Assembly: GCA_013399875.1 (NCBI GenBank)
Contig: VXAZ01005702.1
Span: 1,095,768 to 1,159,767 of the forward strand
Source of the DNA: Gymnorhina tibicen
Taxonomy: Eukaryota > Chordata > Aves > Passeriformes > Artamidae
Direction of reading: 5' to 3'
DNA length: 64,000 nucleotides
This document shows positions 50,042 to 62,494 of this stretch, piece by piece (position 1 is the first letter of the stretch; each line of letters begins with the position of its first letter). Below the pieces are notes generated by a model, which was given only the letters and a program-made list of their open reading frames with translations, was not told the DNA's origin and made no database searches. The translations under genes were made by a program, and so were the position numbers.

Positions 50042-53000
50042 TAAATTATGAGCTTCCAGTTTCAGAAATTGGTTGTATATATATAAAGTGACTAGAGAGT
50101 GATTTTCAGTCTAGTAAACTATATGGAAGCTGAAAACTGTGGAGGATTATGGATTTCTTTGTTTGTTTGTTTTAAGGAATGGAGATCAAGAGGCGGAAAA
50201 CTGTGTATTTCACTGAGGAGGAAAATGTTGGTGTGGGACTCTTGTGAGTGCACTCATTCTGCATGTTTATACTGCTATGGAGAGAAATGGGACTTTGAGT
50301 ATATGTCTGTAAATAAATTAATTACTCTGAGATTAACTCCGTTAATTTTCTTCCACAGTTTCAAGTCCAAATCAATCTAACTCAAAAGGCTATCATTTTT
50401 GTATTAGGGGTAATTACTAGAAAAAAAACGCAGTATGCTAAAAACAGTAAAGTTGCTAAGCCAAGCAGTAAAAGGCCAGAAAACCCCAAAGAAGTGTTGT
50501 TCTGTTATGCAAATAATAATAATTTTCTCTTATGTGTATATATTATGATAAAATCTATGAAAATATCAGATCTAATGTTGTTGGGCTCTCTGTTTTTCCA
50601 TTGGACAGATTTTTATATTCTGCACAGGTGTGTAGAGATGCTAAAGACTATGAGCTGCAACACTTCAACAGATTTGGTTTTTCTAAATGAGAAAAATAGT
50701 GGCAATGTCTTGGGGTGACTTTATGCTGTTGTATCCCCTATCACTGCTCCATGCCCAGACATGATTCCTGAGCCTTTCTATGCCTTTAAAACTGGATGCA
50801 AGAGAGAGAGAGAAAAAAAACTGAGCGAACTTTTCAAAACAATTTGTGCTTCAAGGACACAGAGATTAGCTGCTGCTGCTGAGGAGCAGAGGAAGCATCT
50901 CTTCTTGCTTTTCAGCCAGCTTTTTGGCTCTGTTTCTTCGGCACCCATTTCATTGTTAGACATGACTGACTGATTTTTGACCTAAGCTTCCTGAAATACC
51001 TTATCTGAAGAATATTGCCAATATGGAAAATTTCACCAGAAACTTCACCAGAAAAAAAACCTGAAAATGGGATACCAATATTGTCTAATGAACCTCATTA
51101 AGAGGACAGATAGCATGGTAGCTGTATGTATTGGAAACAGAAATGCAGATATAGTCACTGTAATGAAACTGACTGTAGGAGCCAAAGGTAGTGTAATAAC
51201 TAGTTTCTATCTGAATTAGCCAACCAGGAATAATGAGCAGATTGTTTCAGTGAAGATTTTTAACTGATGCTACCTATCCAGTGTCATTAAGTCATTATTA
51301 CATACAAAATAAAACAGCACCCTAGGATGGGTATATAGAAAACTCTTGGTTCCTTTATTAGTAGCTGCACTCCTTTCTATTCATTCTGTGAAGTTTTCTA
51401 AACATAAATTCAAATAAACAGCAACTTTAGCTCAACTATCCTTCCTGGACATCATAACAAGAGACTAGCAAAGCAACTTACTGTGTGTGGAGAGAACCAC
51501 CAACTGAAATGCAGAGTTCAAACAGGGAGCTGCCAGAAAATCCTATATTAAAGAAATAACCTATCATTATAGGCTGACTAATAGTCAATCACTTGGTTCC
51601 ATACCACCCACAATATTATATAAGCTCATAGGCAAGGAAGAAAAGAATCTTAATCTGAATCCAGATGCACAGTTTGATTTTAAATAGCACATAATCTGTC
51701 ATTGTTTATACTCGTGTGCATGAGAGAAAGAGGATAGCTTAGAAGAAATAATGTCAGCTATTGCTTGCTGGATAGCAAAGCAGGATATTTGGCATATGTT
51801 GTCTCAGTTTTTTCTAGCCAAGACCCATCTCTTTCCTGGACCTGAGAAGATATCCTCATTTCATCTCAAAATCCACTCCCTTACCAGCAATTTGAATATT
51901 GCCAGTGTCAATGTAACTGTAAGTTTTTGAGCAGCTTTGGAAGGATGTGTTTTTAAGCCAGAGTCTACTAATTTTGAATAGTTCTTAAGTATGATACTTT
52001 TTTTTCCTATTATGCACCCAGCCAGGTTTCTATTTCTAAGAGAAGAATTACTTTTATGGGTTTTTTTCTGCTACTGCTAATCCAAAGGTAAAATGACCAA
52101 CTATTCTGTGTGTTAAGATGATAATTCTAAGGGGAAGTTTCTTTTTCTTTATTTTTTTTGTTTTTTCTTTCTCTGTGTAATAAAATCTCAACTTTGAATA
52201 CCAATCTCGTGCTTCAAAATGGATACTTATTATATCAGATTTTCAAGAAAAGCCACAGGAGACTTCAGCTATCCTGGAGTCATTGCAGAAGCTGATTGAG
52301 TCAGCTGAAGTGCACTCACATTCCTCTGTTTGAAACTTTTGCAGGATTCTTCAGGTTTTTTTAAGCAATTTAACAACCTGAGACAAGATCAAAGACTGTG
52401 TTTGAAGGATGAAACTTAAAATAATCAGAACCATGTTTGTGGAAGTTACTTTGGTAGCAGGATGTTACCTATGCTTCAGCAACAGAAGAGATTAGACATG
52501 ACTAACTTTTTGCATGTGCTATATGGCTTGGATTTTTTCTTTAAATTTGCTGATGCTTTTTTCTTTTTTTCTTTTTTCTTTTTTTTTTTTTATTTTATTT
52601 TTGCAGTCCCAGAACATTGTGGTATCTGGGATTTAGTCAGGCAATGGCTACCACTTCAGTGGAGATTGAGCTGACTTACAGGAATACCCTCTCCTGCTGC
52701 TTTATTTTCCTATTGGTTAGCTATTATTAAAGTTAACTAGGCAAGAATAGAAACCCCACAGGAAAGCCCAGCTAGAAGGGCTGATTTTTCTTTGTCAGCT
52801 CAAATTCCTCTGGTTAGAGATTCAGGCAGCAATTGCATATCCCATACCTGCTGCTATTTTTCCTTTGCCTGCTAATGAATCCCTGCAAAGAGGCAGTTGC
52901 AAATTAATTGATTTCCTGTATGTGTCCCAGCTTTGCTATTGAGTTTAAATGGAAACTGTATAAAAAGGAGTAGAGAGGAGGTTGGCCTGTTGCTTTTTGA

Positions 53001-53747
53001 TTGCTCTTTCGTGTTTTTTACTAATGTTTGATTTGTTAAAGTTTTAATGACTCCCATTAGGTATTTCAGTTATAAATAGGCACATACCAGTTTATGAAAC
53101 TCAAGAGAACAGGATGACTTGGAGGAGGGTTGATGTTTTTTAATTATTACAAAATGTTCAGGGATGGGTCAATTGATAGCTGATAATGAAATTTTAATCA
53201 TAGCAGTACTTAAGATTACGATAAAATAATAAGCACTAACATGAAATGCATTGAGGCTTTTTACATAATTATATCTTTGCAAGAATTTAATTAGGATATA
53301 GTATTCTCTTGAAACAAACATGCTGTGTTGGGTTAGATTTGTTTGCAGGCATGACTAAAATGGAAGCAATACTGTCTTTTGCTATTTTACGTCAATAGAT
53401 TATGGCTTTGGGCATTGGTATGCATTATGCCTTAATGAACATGTAGCGTCTGCTGGCCAGAAAGGGAACAAGGAACCTTGAAATGGGAGATTTTTGGCTT
53501 CTAGCTGTGTCACTGATACAAGTCCTCCACTGCTGCCTAAAAAAAAAAAAAATCAACAAAACTAATGGACAAAACCCCAAACAAACAAAACAGCAAACAA
53601 ATTAAAAAAACCCAACAAAGCAACCTGGATCTAGCCACTAGAGTCATACTACTTAATTTTTTTACCCCATAATAGATGCTTTAGTCTGCTCCCCTCTTCC
53701 CAGTCGAGATGAAGCATTTAATTTTAGGAAGGGCTTTGAATTAGTTA

Positions 53748-53788
53748 TCCCCCAAAAGGGAATCTAATATTCCCCCCAAAAGGGAATC
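53748..53788 (+). repeat. Two-copy tandem repeat
   Basis: The unit TCCCCCAAAAGGGAATCT occurs at 53748-53765 and, with one extra C, from 53771. Confidence 0.8.
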
Positions 53789-55810
53789 TGTTTATCATTG
53801 GCAAATCCCATACTTTTTAATGGCGTCCTCTTCCTGTCTAGAGGAAACTGCAGTCCTAGTGTCTCTAAAAGCCTGCAGAAAGCAGCAGTCTTGAAAGTCT
53901 GAAGGTAAAATGTTGAAGGCTCAGAGCAGTTATTGTTTTGTTCTCTTTCAAAATTGTTTCAACTCTCATCTGTTTCAGAAGCATCCTGAAAGAGAAACTT
54001 TGTCTGCAACATGTTCTGATCCTAATTTTTTTTTAAATCCAGAAAAATGTTTGAATATTAGAGGCAATATTTATAGGGATGCCTAAAGTAAAAAAAAATC
54101 CTAATTCTTTAGATTAGAAAACATCTATGATATTTCTTCATACTCCTTACAAAGAAGACAGAAACCCCCAGAAGTGTGCTAATTATCCTGTAACTGAAAG
54201 AATTCATAAGGAACCAGAGGAATACGTGAACTTACATCAGTGATGTCGCCAATAGCATAGCATTTTCAATAACCACGTTAACATTTTTCTGCTTCTACTT
54301 ATGAAACTTAGATGAGGTAAAAGATGGCATCTCTGGTTGCTGTTTGATGTCTTTAATACACGTATCATAGCAACTTCTGTTGTGTTTGATACTGCAGATT
54401 TTTTTTCCAAGTGGAAAAACTGCGTGAGACAGCAGATAGCCTAGAACAGAAAGGCACGGCAGACAAGTAGGCACAGGGAGAGGTACAGCAGGAATTATAG
54501 CAAGTTGCAACAGCTTTCCATGGGGAAGAAAAGTTAATAAGCATGAACTGGAGGAAAGATAAAAAGGTGGGTGTACAGCAGTTTCTGGATCCTGGCAACC
54601 AAGAAAATCAAGTAAATGAATTGGTTGGTATTTTTCTGAGGTGAGCAGTGCTCAGACAACCAAACTACAATGGATGGGGCAAGAGCTAGGACTGTGATAG
54701 TGTGGAAGAAGAGAGGGGGCTTTCACTTTACAGTTCATTGCCTCCCTGGCTTTGTTAATAGCCTACAAGTAGGAATAAACATAGGGAAGGGGTACCAAAT
54801 AGAGAGATGGTAATGAGAAAAGAATCAGGAGCATGAAAAAAAGATCAGATTGCTTGCATGCATTTGTTACTTGTGCAGAAGACTGCTGGTTTGATACCTG
54901 CTGTAGTGCTCAATTCTTAGTCCTGCAAAGCTGTCTTTCTGGGACTTTTGAATGCAAGTGCTGTATTGGTCATTCCTGATATTTTGCAGTAAAGTGTCCC
55001 ACAGTTACACCAAGTCCTGATTTTGTCTCTGCAATATGATCTAGTTATTAAAGAAAAACTTTGTGTCCGTTCTTTTTAAGTAGGGATACACAGGATCTAG
55101 TCAGATCTATTAGAGCAAAACAGAAAAGGAAGTATATGACCAGTTGTTACATTTATTTTTACTTTTGGTAGAAGCTGTAGAGCATTCAGGCTGTTCAAAA
55201 ATTATAACTTATCTGTGTTTCAGCAATGTCTGCTCATGACAGATAGACATCATGAAACTGACCCACAAAAGAGGGGATGCTCATAAGTTTCTGTGTATTA
55301 CTTAGCTATTTATAATTACTGGGTATATATTGGCCTCTTTTTATTGATTCCATTACAGACAGACTTCTCATTTTCTGGTAAGTAGAGAAAAAACTACAAT
55401 AATGAGCACTCTTTTTCTTTTTTGTTAAAATACAGCTCTTTTCAAAGATAGTGTTCTCAAAACAAAAACTTTTAATTTTATTTTATTTAAACATTTTAGG
55501 TAGGTTGATAGAAGAACTATAAATATGTTTGGCTGGATAAAAACTTCTTACTACTGAAGACAGGCTTTTGGAGGAGAATTATTTTAACAGAGTTAGTTCA
55601 GACAATGTTAATAAAAATTTGGTAGTTTTTCTTTGCCTTTTTTTTTTTAAGTAACCAAAGCAATCAAATAATATGGAGAGTAAAAGAGCAGAGTGAAAAG
55701 TAGATTTGTTTCAAGTTAATGAACCGACTTTGAAATCTTAAATATTAATAACTTCCCTTTCTCTCCCTGCTGTACTTCTTTTTAGCCAACTCCTCCACAA
55801 ACTCAGTGGA

Positions 55811-56360
55811 GAATCATAGAATGGTTTGGTTTAGAGAGGACCCTAAAGATCATATAGTTCCAACCCCTCTGCCGTGCCCCTGACCAAGGACACCTTTCAC
55901 TAGACCAGGTTGCTCAGAGCCCCATCCAGCTTGGCCTAGAAAGCTTCCAGGGGTGGGGCGGCAGCCTAAACTTCTCTAGGCAACCTGTTACAGTGCCTGC
56001 CCACATTCACATTCACAGTAAAGATGTCTTTCCTACTATGTGATCTAAACCTAGTCTCTTTCAGTTTGAATCCATTCTCCTTCGTCCTGTCACTACATGC
56101 CCTTGTAAAATTCCCTTTCCCTCTTTCTTGTTGGCCTCCTTCAGGTACTGGAAGATAACAACTGGGTCACCCCAAAGCCTTCTCTTCTCCAGGCTTAACA
56201 ATCTCAATTCTCTCAGCCTTTTCTCATAGCAGAGGTGCTCCATGTCTGTAATCATCTTTGTGTCCCTCCTCTGGACTCACTCCCAACAGGCCAATGTCCT
56301 TCCTGTGCTGGGAACCCCAGAGCTGGATGCAGCACTCCAGGTGGGAGTGGAGTAGAATCA
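55811..56360 (-). mobile_element. CR1 LINE, 5'-truncated, minus strand
   Basis: Begins GAATCATAGAATGGTTTGG, the classic antisense CR1 3' end. It then follows the consensus order: GTTGCTCAGAGCCCCATCCA, CAACCTGTTACAGTGCC, CTTCTCTTCTCCAGGCTTAAC and GATGCAGCACTCCAGGTGGG. Compared with the copies at 15.5 and 28.0 kb this one matches the common CR1 consensus more closely at its 3' end, so it may be younger. The element is about 550 bp and lacks the 5' part. Confidence 0.95.
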
Positions 56361-59300
56361 GGACACAGACTTCATATGTGCCCCACACTTTATATTACTG
56401 AAGCATTCTACTTGAAGCTACCTTTGGGAAATAACAGGGTAGCTTAATCAGTGGAATTATGGAAGTTAAAATCCGTACGCCTTTTTCTTGAAAGAAAGCT
56501 AGAGGGACTGACTTGTACTAATTATTGAATTTTTTATGTACATGCCTGTATGGTTAGATCACTGCCTAGCTATATTGCTAAGCCAGCAAGCCTAGGCTGT
56601 ATTAACTTTCATTTTTTGGACACCTTAAAACATGAGAAGTCTGTCCCACCTTATGTGCTTGATGTCTAATTCAGCATGGTGTGCCATGTAAAACATTGGA
56701 CTGTGAGGCAGACAGAAGTGGATCTCTGAGAGCAATAAGAAACATTTGAGCAAAAGTACCATCTTGGATAGTCTCTCTGCTGCTCCTTTTCCATAAAAGC
56801 CGCTGTTAGAGATGCTTTCAGTGAATTGTAAGTAAACGGCTGCTGGAGTAGACAAGTGTTCACCCAGTCAGATACAACTAATGGATGAGTGAACAAGCTG
56901 TTTCTTATTGCTCCTGTGTTGTCATTTGCCATCTCCAGCTGAGGTTAGTGTTCACAGACACTTGATAATTTGCACACTAGAGCAGTAGGTAGGGATGCTT
57001 ACATGTTAAAGCTCTGGATCAGGCCCAGGACAAAGGTGTTGGAGGCACATTTCTTGTGATCTGATTACTGGCATAGCTAGACCTGCTTCAGTAACCTGCT
57101 GTGTGTATGTATGTATGTAGGTTGATATGAGCTAATAACCAGGGCTCTTGACTTGACTGACTTGCTTTTCTCTGGTACCTGTAAATACAGAAAATCAGTG
57201 TGAACATCACGAGATACAGGATGCTGTGGCTGTCTTGGTCAGCCGTTTCCTTATAAATATTCAATAGAGGGCTCAGGTTACTGCTCAACTTTTAATGCGA
57301 AACTTGTTATGTTGAGATACCCAGCTAAGGTTAGTTAAAGGCCATAAAGCCAGTCTCCCAAGATGTAAGGAAAAGAACAAAGTCTGCAGGTTTTTTAGTA
57401 TCTATCCTTGTTGCAGTCCAGGGAGAAATGTAGTTGATGACTTCCTTGAACCTTGTTTTCTTTTTATGCTCTTGCATCTCTATCACTTCTCGGTGGTTAT
57501 CTTAAGGAAAAAACAATAATTGACCAAAAGAAAGAGAAGAAGAAAGTTGAAAATATTTGTCCACAAATATTAAAAAAAAAAAAAGAATTAAAAATGTAGC
57601 AGGATACCCCTAGTGGAGCAGGGCTTACCCAAATTGTTCTAAAGTGCAGCATATCTAATGACTGATCTAAGTAGCAGATTTTGTATTTGCCAATACAATG
57701 AAAGGATCCACCAGTACCAAGTGAACAGGCATGTGCTCTTTAGTTTGGGTCTTCTGATTTAAACAAATTGGAGAAACATTTTTTTTTCATGTGGCTGACA
57801 GGAAAACTTCATGATAGCCTTACCTCTGTTACTGCTATCCCAGTGCTACAGGAGAGGACCAAGTTTTACAGGTGGAGAACACTGCTAACGGGAAGGTTTT
57901 TGAACGAGATCCACTTTCCAGCTGAGGTCAATGTCCTCTTGTGCTGAAGGTACAGCAGGGGGGTGGTCACAAGTAGGAGTAAGCAGATGGTAGTAAGTGG
58001 AAATTCAGTGATACATAGAACCATGGACTTCTTTTGACATCCAGCAGGACTGCAGTGGGAACTTTTATGCCAGGCACAAAAGCAGCGAACATCAGGAGAT
58101 GTCTATTCAGGAATGCAGATGTCTGTGTTGGAACCAGCAACAAAATAATCACAAAGATGTAGAAAAGGTGTTCAGGAGAATAACCAGAGTCCAGGACCTC
58201 CATAGGTTCATCCATATTTTTTATCTCGAGTGCCAGGCAGAGTTTTGAAGGCTCAATGTGTGGATGAGATGTAAACGATAATGATAAATTATAATGGTAT
58301 AAAGATGAGCAGATGATGTAAAGATGAGATTTACTTATATTTGGAACTGAGGAAACTCTATAGGAAGGATGAGCTGCATCTTTATCATACTGGAGTCAGG
58401 CTGATAATACTGAGTTAGAAAGGTTACAGAGGAATATTGAAGCTTAGAAATTGGGGGAAAGCTTGGAACCACAGAAGATCCCCTGGTTTACACAGATGTG
58501 AACAAGGTCCAGTGCAGCCCTGAACAGTCTGAAAGAAATAAATAGCACACAAAAATTAAATGAGGTAAATTAGTTCACCTATAATGCCAATTGATTGATA
58601 TATATAGCGTTAAGTGATGGAGTGAATGTAAAAGCTTTGAAGTATTTTCACACCAGCTTAAATTCTGAAAAAAAAAAAAAAAAAATACAAGCATTAAAAT
58701 ACATGACATTAAGTGGTGCTTGCAAGCACCCATTTCAAAAGGACGAAATTCAATGGGACATAATTTTACCAGGCTACCAACTTCACAGGAATCAAATTAG
58801 TTTCACTGATGAGTGGGTGAAAGGCATAACACGACAGGTTTTAAAGGAAAAGAGAAGTACTCTGGAACTCTTGTGGCCAGAATTCCCAGATTCTAATAGT
58901 AAGATTTTATTGGTTATACTGTTTATACCACAGTTAGGAAAAATAATGTACAGAGTGTTAAACAGTATCAGTCAAATTGCAAATTTATGGCAGGTAGAAG
59001 AGTGGGAAATTAAAGCTACTGTGTACGGATCAATTCCATTTCTAGATGCAATAATTGGCTGCTTCTGAGACAAACTATGTGTACCAACAGGAAAATATGC
59101 CTTTCTGGTTTACACTGAGTGCTGATCAACACTGTACAGCTGCTCTGTAGTAGTTACCATAGTACAATTAGGTTTAATGTTTTAGCAGGAGCCAACAGAC
59201 AAAACAAATCCAGTGCATGCATATTCAATTTTAAGACTTGGAAGTGTTGGAAAGTGAGAGAATTTGTCAAAACCAAACACCTCCTTAAAGCAGCAGTGCA

Positions 59301-59559
59301 AGAAAATGCAAGCAGTCTGGAGGCAGTTAAAAATCCATTTTACTAGAAGACCAAATAAGTTGAGATTCAAACAGAAAACAAGTAAGACTGAAAGGTCATC
59401 ATTAAAAAAAAAAAAAGGTTGATAAGTTGGTAGGAATGAAAGCAAGAAGAACAGGAAAGCCCACAAAATATGGCAGGTGCCATGCTTGAGCTCATATGGA
59501 GAAGCTCTTTAAATAGTTCAAAACTGAGAATCCAGATAGGTAGGTGGTGCTTTTGCGTG
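56361..59559. other. AT-rich non-coding DNA with a GTAT repeat
   Basis: GTAT microsatellite at 57103-57119 and an 18-A tract at 58668-58685. A 157-codon plus-strand frame at 58595-59068 runs through the A tract. It contains IQWDIILPGYQ and LELLWPEFPDS but is not recognised and lacks flanking splice or promoter signals. Confidence 0.4.
57103..57119 (+). repeat. GTAT microsatellite
   Basis: About four GTAT units following GT dinucleotides. Confidence 0.85.
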
Positions 59560-61000
59560 GTGACAAAAGAGCCAGAGAAGCAGCAGGGAAATAAATTGAG
59601 TTCTTAACATTGGTCTTTGCTACTGTAGGTATTGGAGAGATTCCCATTGACCCATGCTTTTTAGGAGACAGAGCAGAAACACTAGCTCAATTTTAAGTAA
59701 ATATATGGGTTATATTAGATCTGATAGACAAGTTGCATCTGGTAAGGCTAGGATGATATTCACCAGAGAACTCTGAAGGAATTCAGATGTGAAATTACGG
59801 AGCTTGGTCTGCAGCCCAACATTACAAATAGGAGCTGTACAGGAGGAGTGGAATATTGCTGCTGCAGTCTTACCTCCAAAAGGGCTCTGGAGGACATCCT
59901 GTCAGCTACAGAGCAATGAAGCTGGTGTATACCTCTGATAAGACAGCAGAAACTGTAATAACAAATATAAGCACATGGATTAATGCTCTCTGGGAGCCAG
60001 CATGGTTTCTGTAGAGGAAGGACCTGCCTCACTAACGATCTGTGTAACACTTCTGTGAATGGGGTATCATGTGCATAAAGTAAATCCAGTGGAGATAAAG
60101 GAAGCAAATTACCGTGGCACAACTGACTGAAACCCTAGGGGTGTAACGTAACTCAATGAATAAATCCCTGCGATAGAAGAAGAATAATCAGCAAGAGTCA
60201 TGTGCTCATGAAACATGAAAGAATATGATGCAAAGAAGCTGACTTCTGCCTTCATTCTAAAGGGACCGGAGAGTGGGTTTTGTTTTAAATGGACAACAGT
60301 TGAGCAGCTTAACTGGAGGTGTAAATGTCTCCCTGAGTTAGTCAGACTGGAATGGGGGGAGTGAATTCATGGCTCAGCCCAACACAGAGTATGAAAACTA
60401 GCAAACGTATTTTGAAGAGAGAAACAATGCTGAGCTGCTTTCAACCCACACATTCCTTTCTGGTAAGGTGGGATGCCCAGTGTTGTGACAGTCAGCAGGT
60501 TTTAGACACAGGACTGGTAATGGGATTGAACTGTATTTTGCAATCGCTATATTTTCTGAAGCAGAATTTACTTGTGTATTGTGTTTTCAACATATTATGT
60601 ATCACTCTGCTAAATCAGAAACCCTGTGTGACATCAAACATCTGCAAGTAAGTAAATTTTATATTTAACATTATCCATTCCATACACAGAATATCTTCTC
60701 AGATATGATAGAACCTGCTCAGAGTATGTTGACCATTGACATGTGGCTTTAGGGGAAGGCTTTTCTTGTATGGAAAGACAGTTACAGTAGAGGAAGGGTA
60801 GGGCTTAGCAATCACTTTTCAGGGTAAAGGAGGAGGGGTGGGACACCAGTCCTGTAGGATTGACTTTATTAACTTTGGTACTGTCCTAGAAAATACAATG
60901 TAGAATGAAACTTCCCAACTTGCAGATGATAAGCATTTGCCCCTGAAGTAAGCTAAATGTACTTCCTTACCTCAGTGGTAAAGCAGTCTAAAACAACCTT
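59560..61000 (+). mobile_element. Highly degenerate CR1-type LINE, plus strand (discontinuous)
   Basis: Phrases from the sense CR1 reverse-transcriptase region can be picked out: GAGCCAGCATGGTTTCTG followed by GACCTGCCTCACTAACGATC near 60000-60040 (the CR1 motif encoding HGF-KGKSCLTNL-like sequence), CCTGTCAGCTACAGAGCAATG near 59899, and AACTTGCAGATGAT near 60918. Between them the match is poor, and 60290-60660 may be inserted unrelated DNA. All frames are broken. Limits are approximate. Confidence 0.5.
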
Positions 61001-62461
61001 ATAAAACTGAGAAGAAAAGCTACGTATGAACTTTCACAAACACGATTAATATAGGCAACTTAACTCCTGATAGACCAAACTAAAGCAAACCAAATTACGC
61101 CAAATGCAAAACCAGAAGCTGCAACACAGCAAGGAAAGTTTGGATTGACAGTTCTGTGAAATATTTGGTTCGGTGTGCTGTTTGCCATTCCTATAACAAT
61201 TCTCAACACCAGGATGGTTTGAGGGAATAGATGGGATGACAGGAAGTGTCTAGGCTTGAGTGGTCTTCCTAAATAGTATATCTGTTTTGAAGACAGCAGC
61301 TGAACTAGGTGCTTGCTAGGATGTGCCTGTGCATACCACATCTTTGACTGCATTCAGATAGTGAGCAGTAACCGGAGCACTGGTTGCTGGCAGTCTCTTT
61401 GTGCAGTGCCGGAAGTCCAGACAGTGCAATGGTGTTTCTTCATGTCTCTGATGAGGTAGCAGAACATGGTTGCTACAGCTGAACTAAAAGCTGTGCAGAT
61501 AATATGACATTTTCAGGTTTAGAAACACCAGCACAAAATGTGGGCAATTGACACTTGTTTTATCACTGTGTAAAATGAGTTCCCATTTGTTATCTGAAGC
61601 ATAATGATTAGCCAAATGTTTCTAGTCAGTTCTGAATGTACTAATTTAAATCTGAATAAAGATCATTTGTACACCTCCTTGGGCAAAGAGCATGCATATT
61701 TTCCAGTTATTGCAGTTGACTTAATGAGTGGCTACTTGGTTGTGTACTAAGCCCTCAGTACCAAGCTGCTTCTCTGGATTAATAATCTTTGTGATATTTC
61801 ATTAATATTCATTGTTAATTAACACTTATGGAACAGAGAAGGAAATGTGCGGTATAGCATGGGTTTTTTTCATCATTTCAACTTCATTAATTCAACATCA
61901 TGTTTTTTCATCTATTTTTCATAATATACTCTGCCTAAGAAGAACAATACTTGGCAGAATTAATCTTATCGTTGATAAACAGCCTGATAAAAGCAGAAGT
62001 TTTTTCAAAGCATCCTAAACAACTATTCATATCCTCTCCATTGTGACAAATATTCAAGGGTTTCCCTGTCTGCTATTCTGCTAAGCTGTTGCGCAGTAAC
62101 ACATTTTTTTTGCATTTATGTCATTAACATTGCTGCTTTTGTCAAGGTCTTGGATATATTGTGGCAAAGTTTGAAGGGAAAGATTTTATCTTTTGTTGGA
62201 CCAGTTAATATAACCTGGGGAAAACAAAAAAAATGCAAGCTTTCATGTATACCAGTTCTTCCTGCCATTACAGGTCATAATAGATTTACAAGACTTTACC
62301 CCCAAAGTTTTTTATCTATACTTATGTGAAACAGTCAATGAAGGAATGGAGAAAACAAGCAAAAAACCAACACACCCTACCCCTTCAAATCCACAATATT
62401 ATCAGTTCAAAATATTTTGTTCCCCCCAAAATTATTTACACCTCATATAAATACTAGTTTC

Positions 62462-62494
<33 letters not shown>

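Larger units (their letters stand above)
49394..55810. other. AT-rich non-coding DNA
   Basis: No supported gene or mobile element. Present are a GA run at 50800-50813, a T-rich tract at 52556-52605, an A/C-rich tract at 53541-53625 and a tandem pair of about 22 bp at 53748-53788 (TCCCCCAAAAGGGAATCT twice, one C added). Confidence 0.45.
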
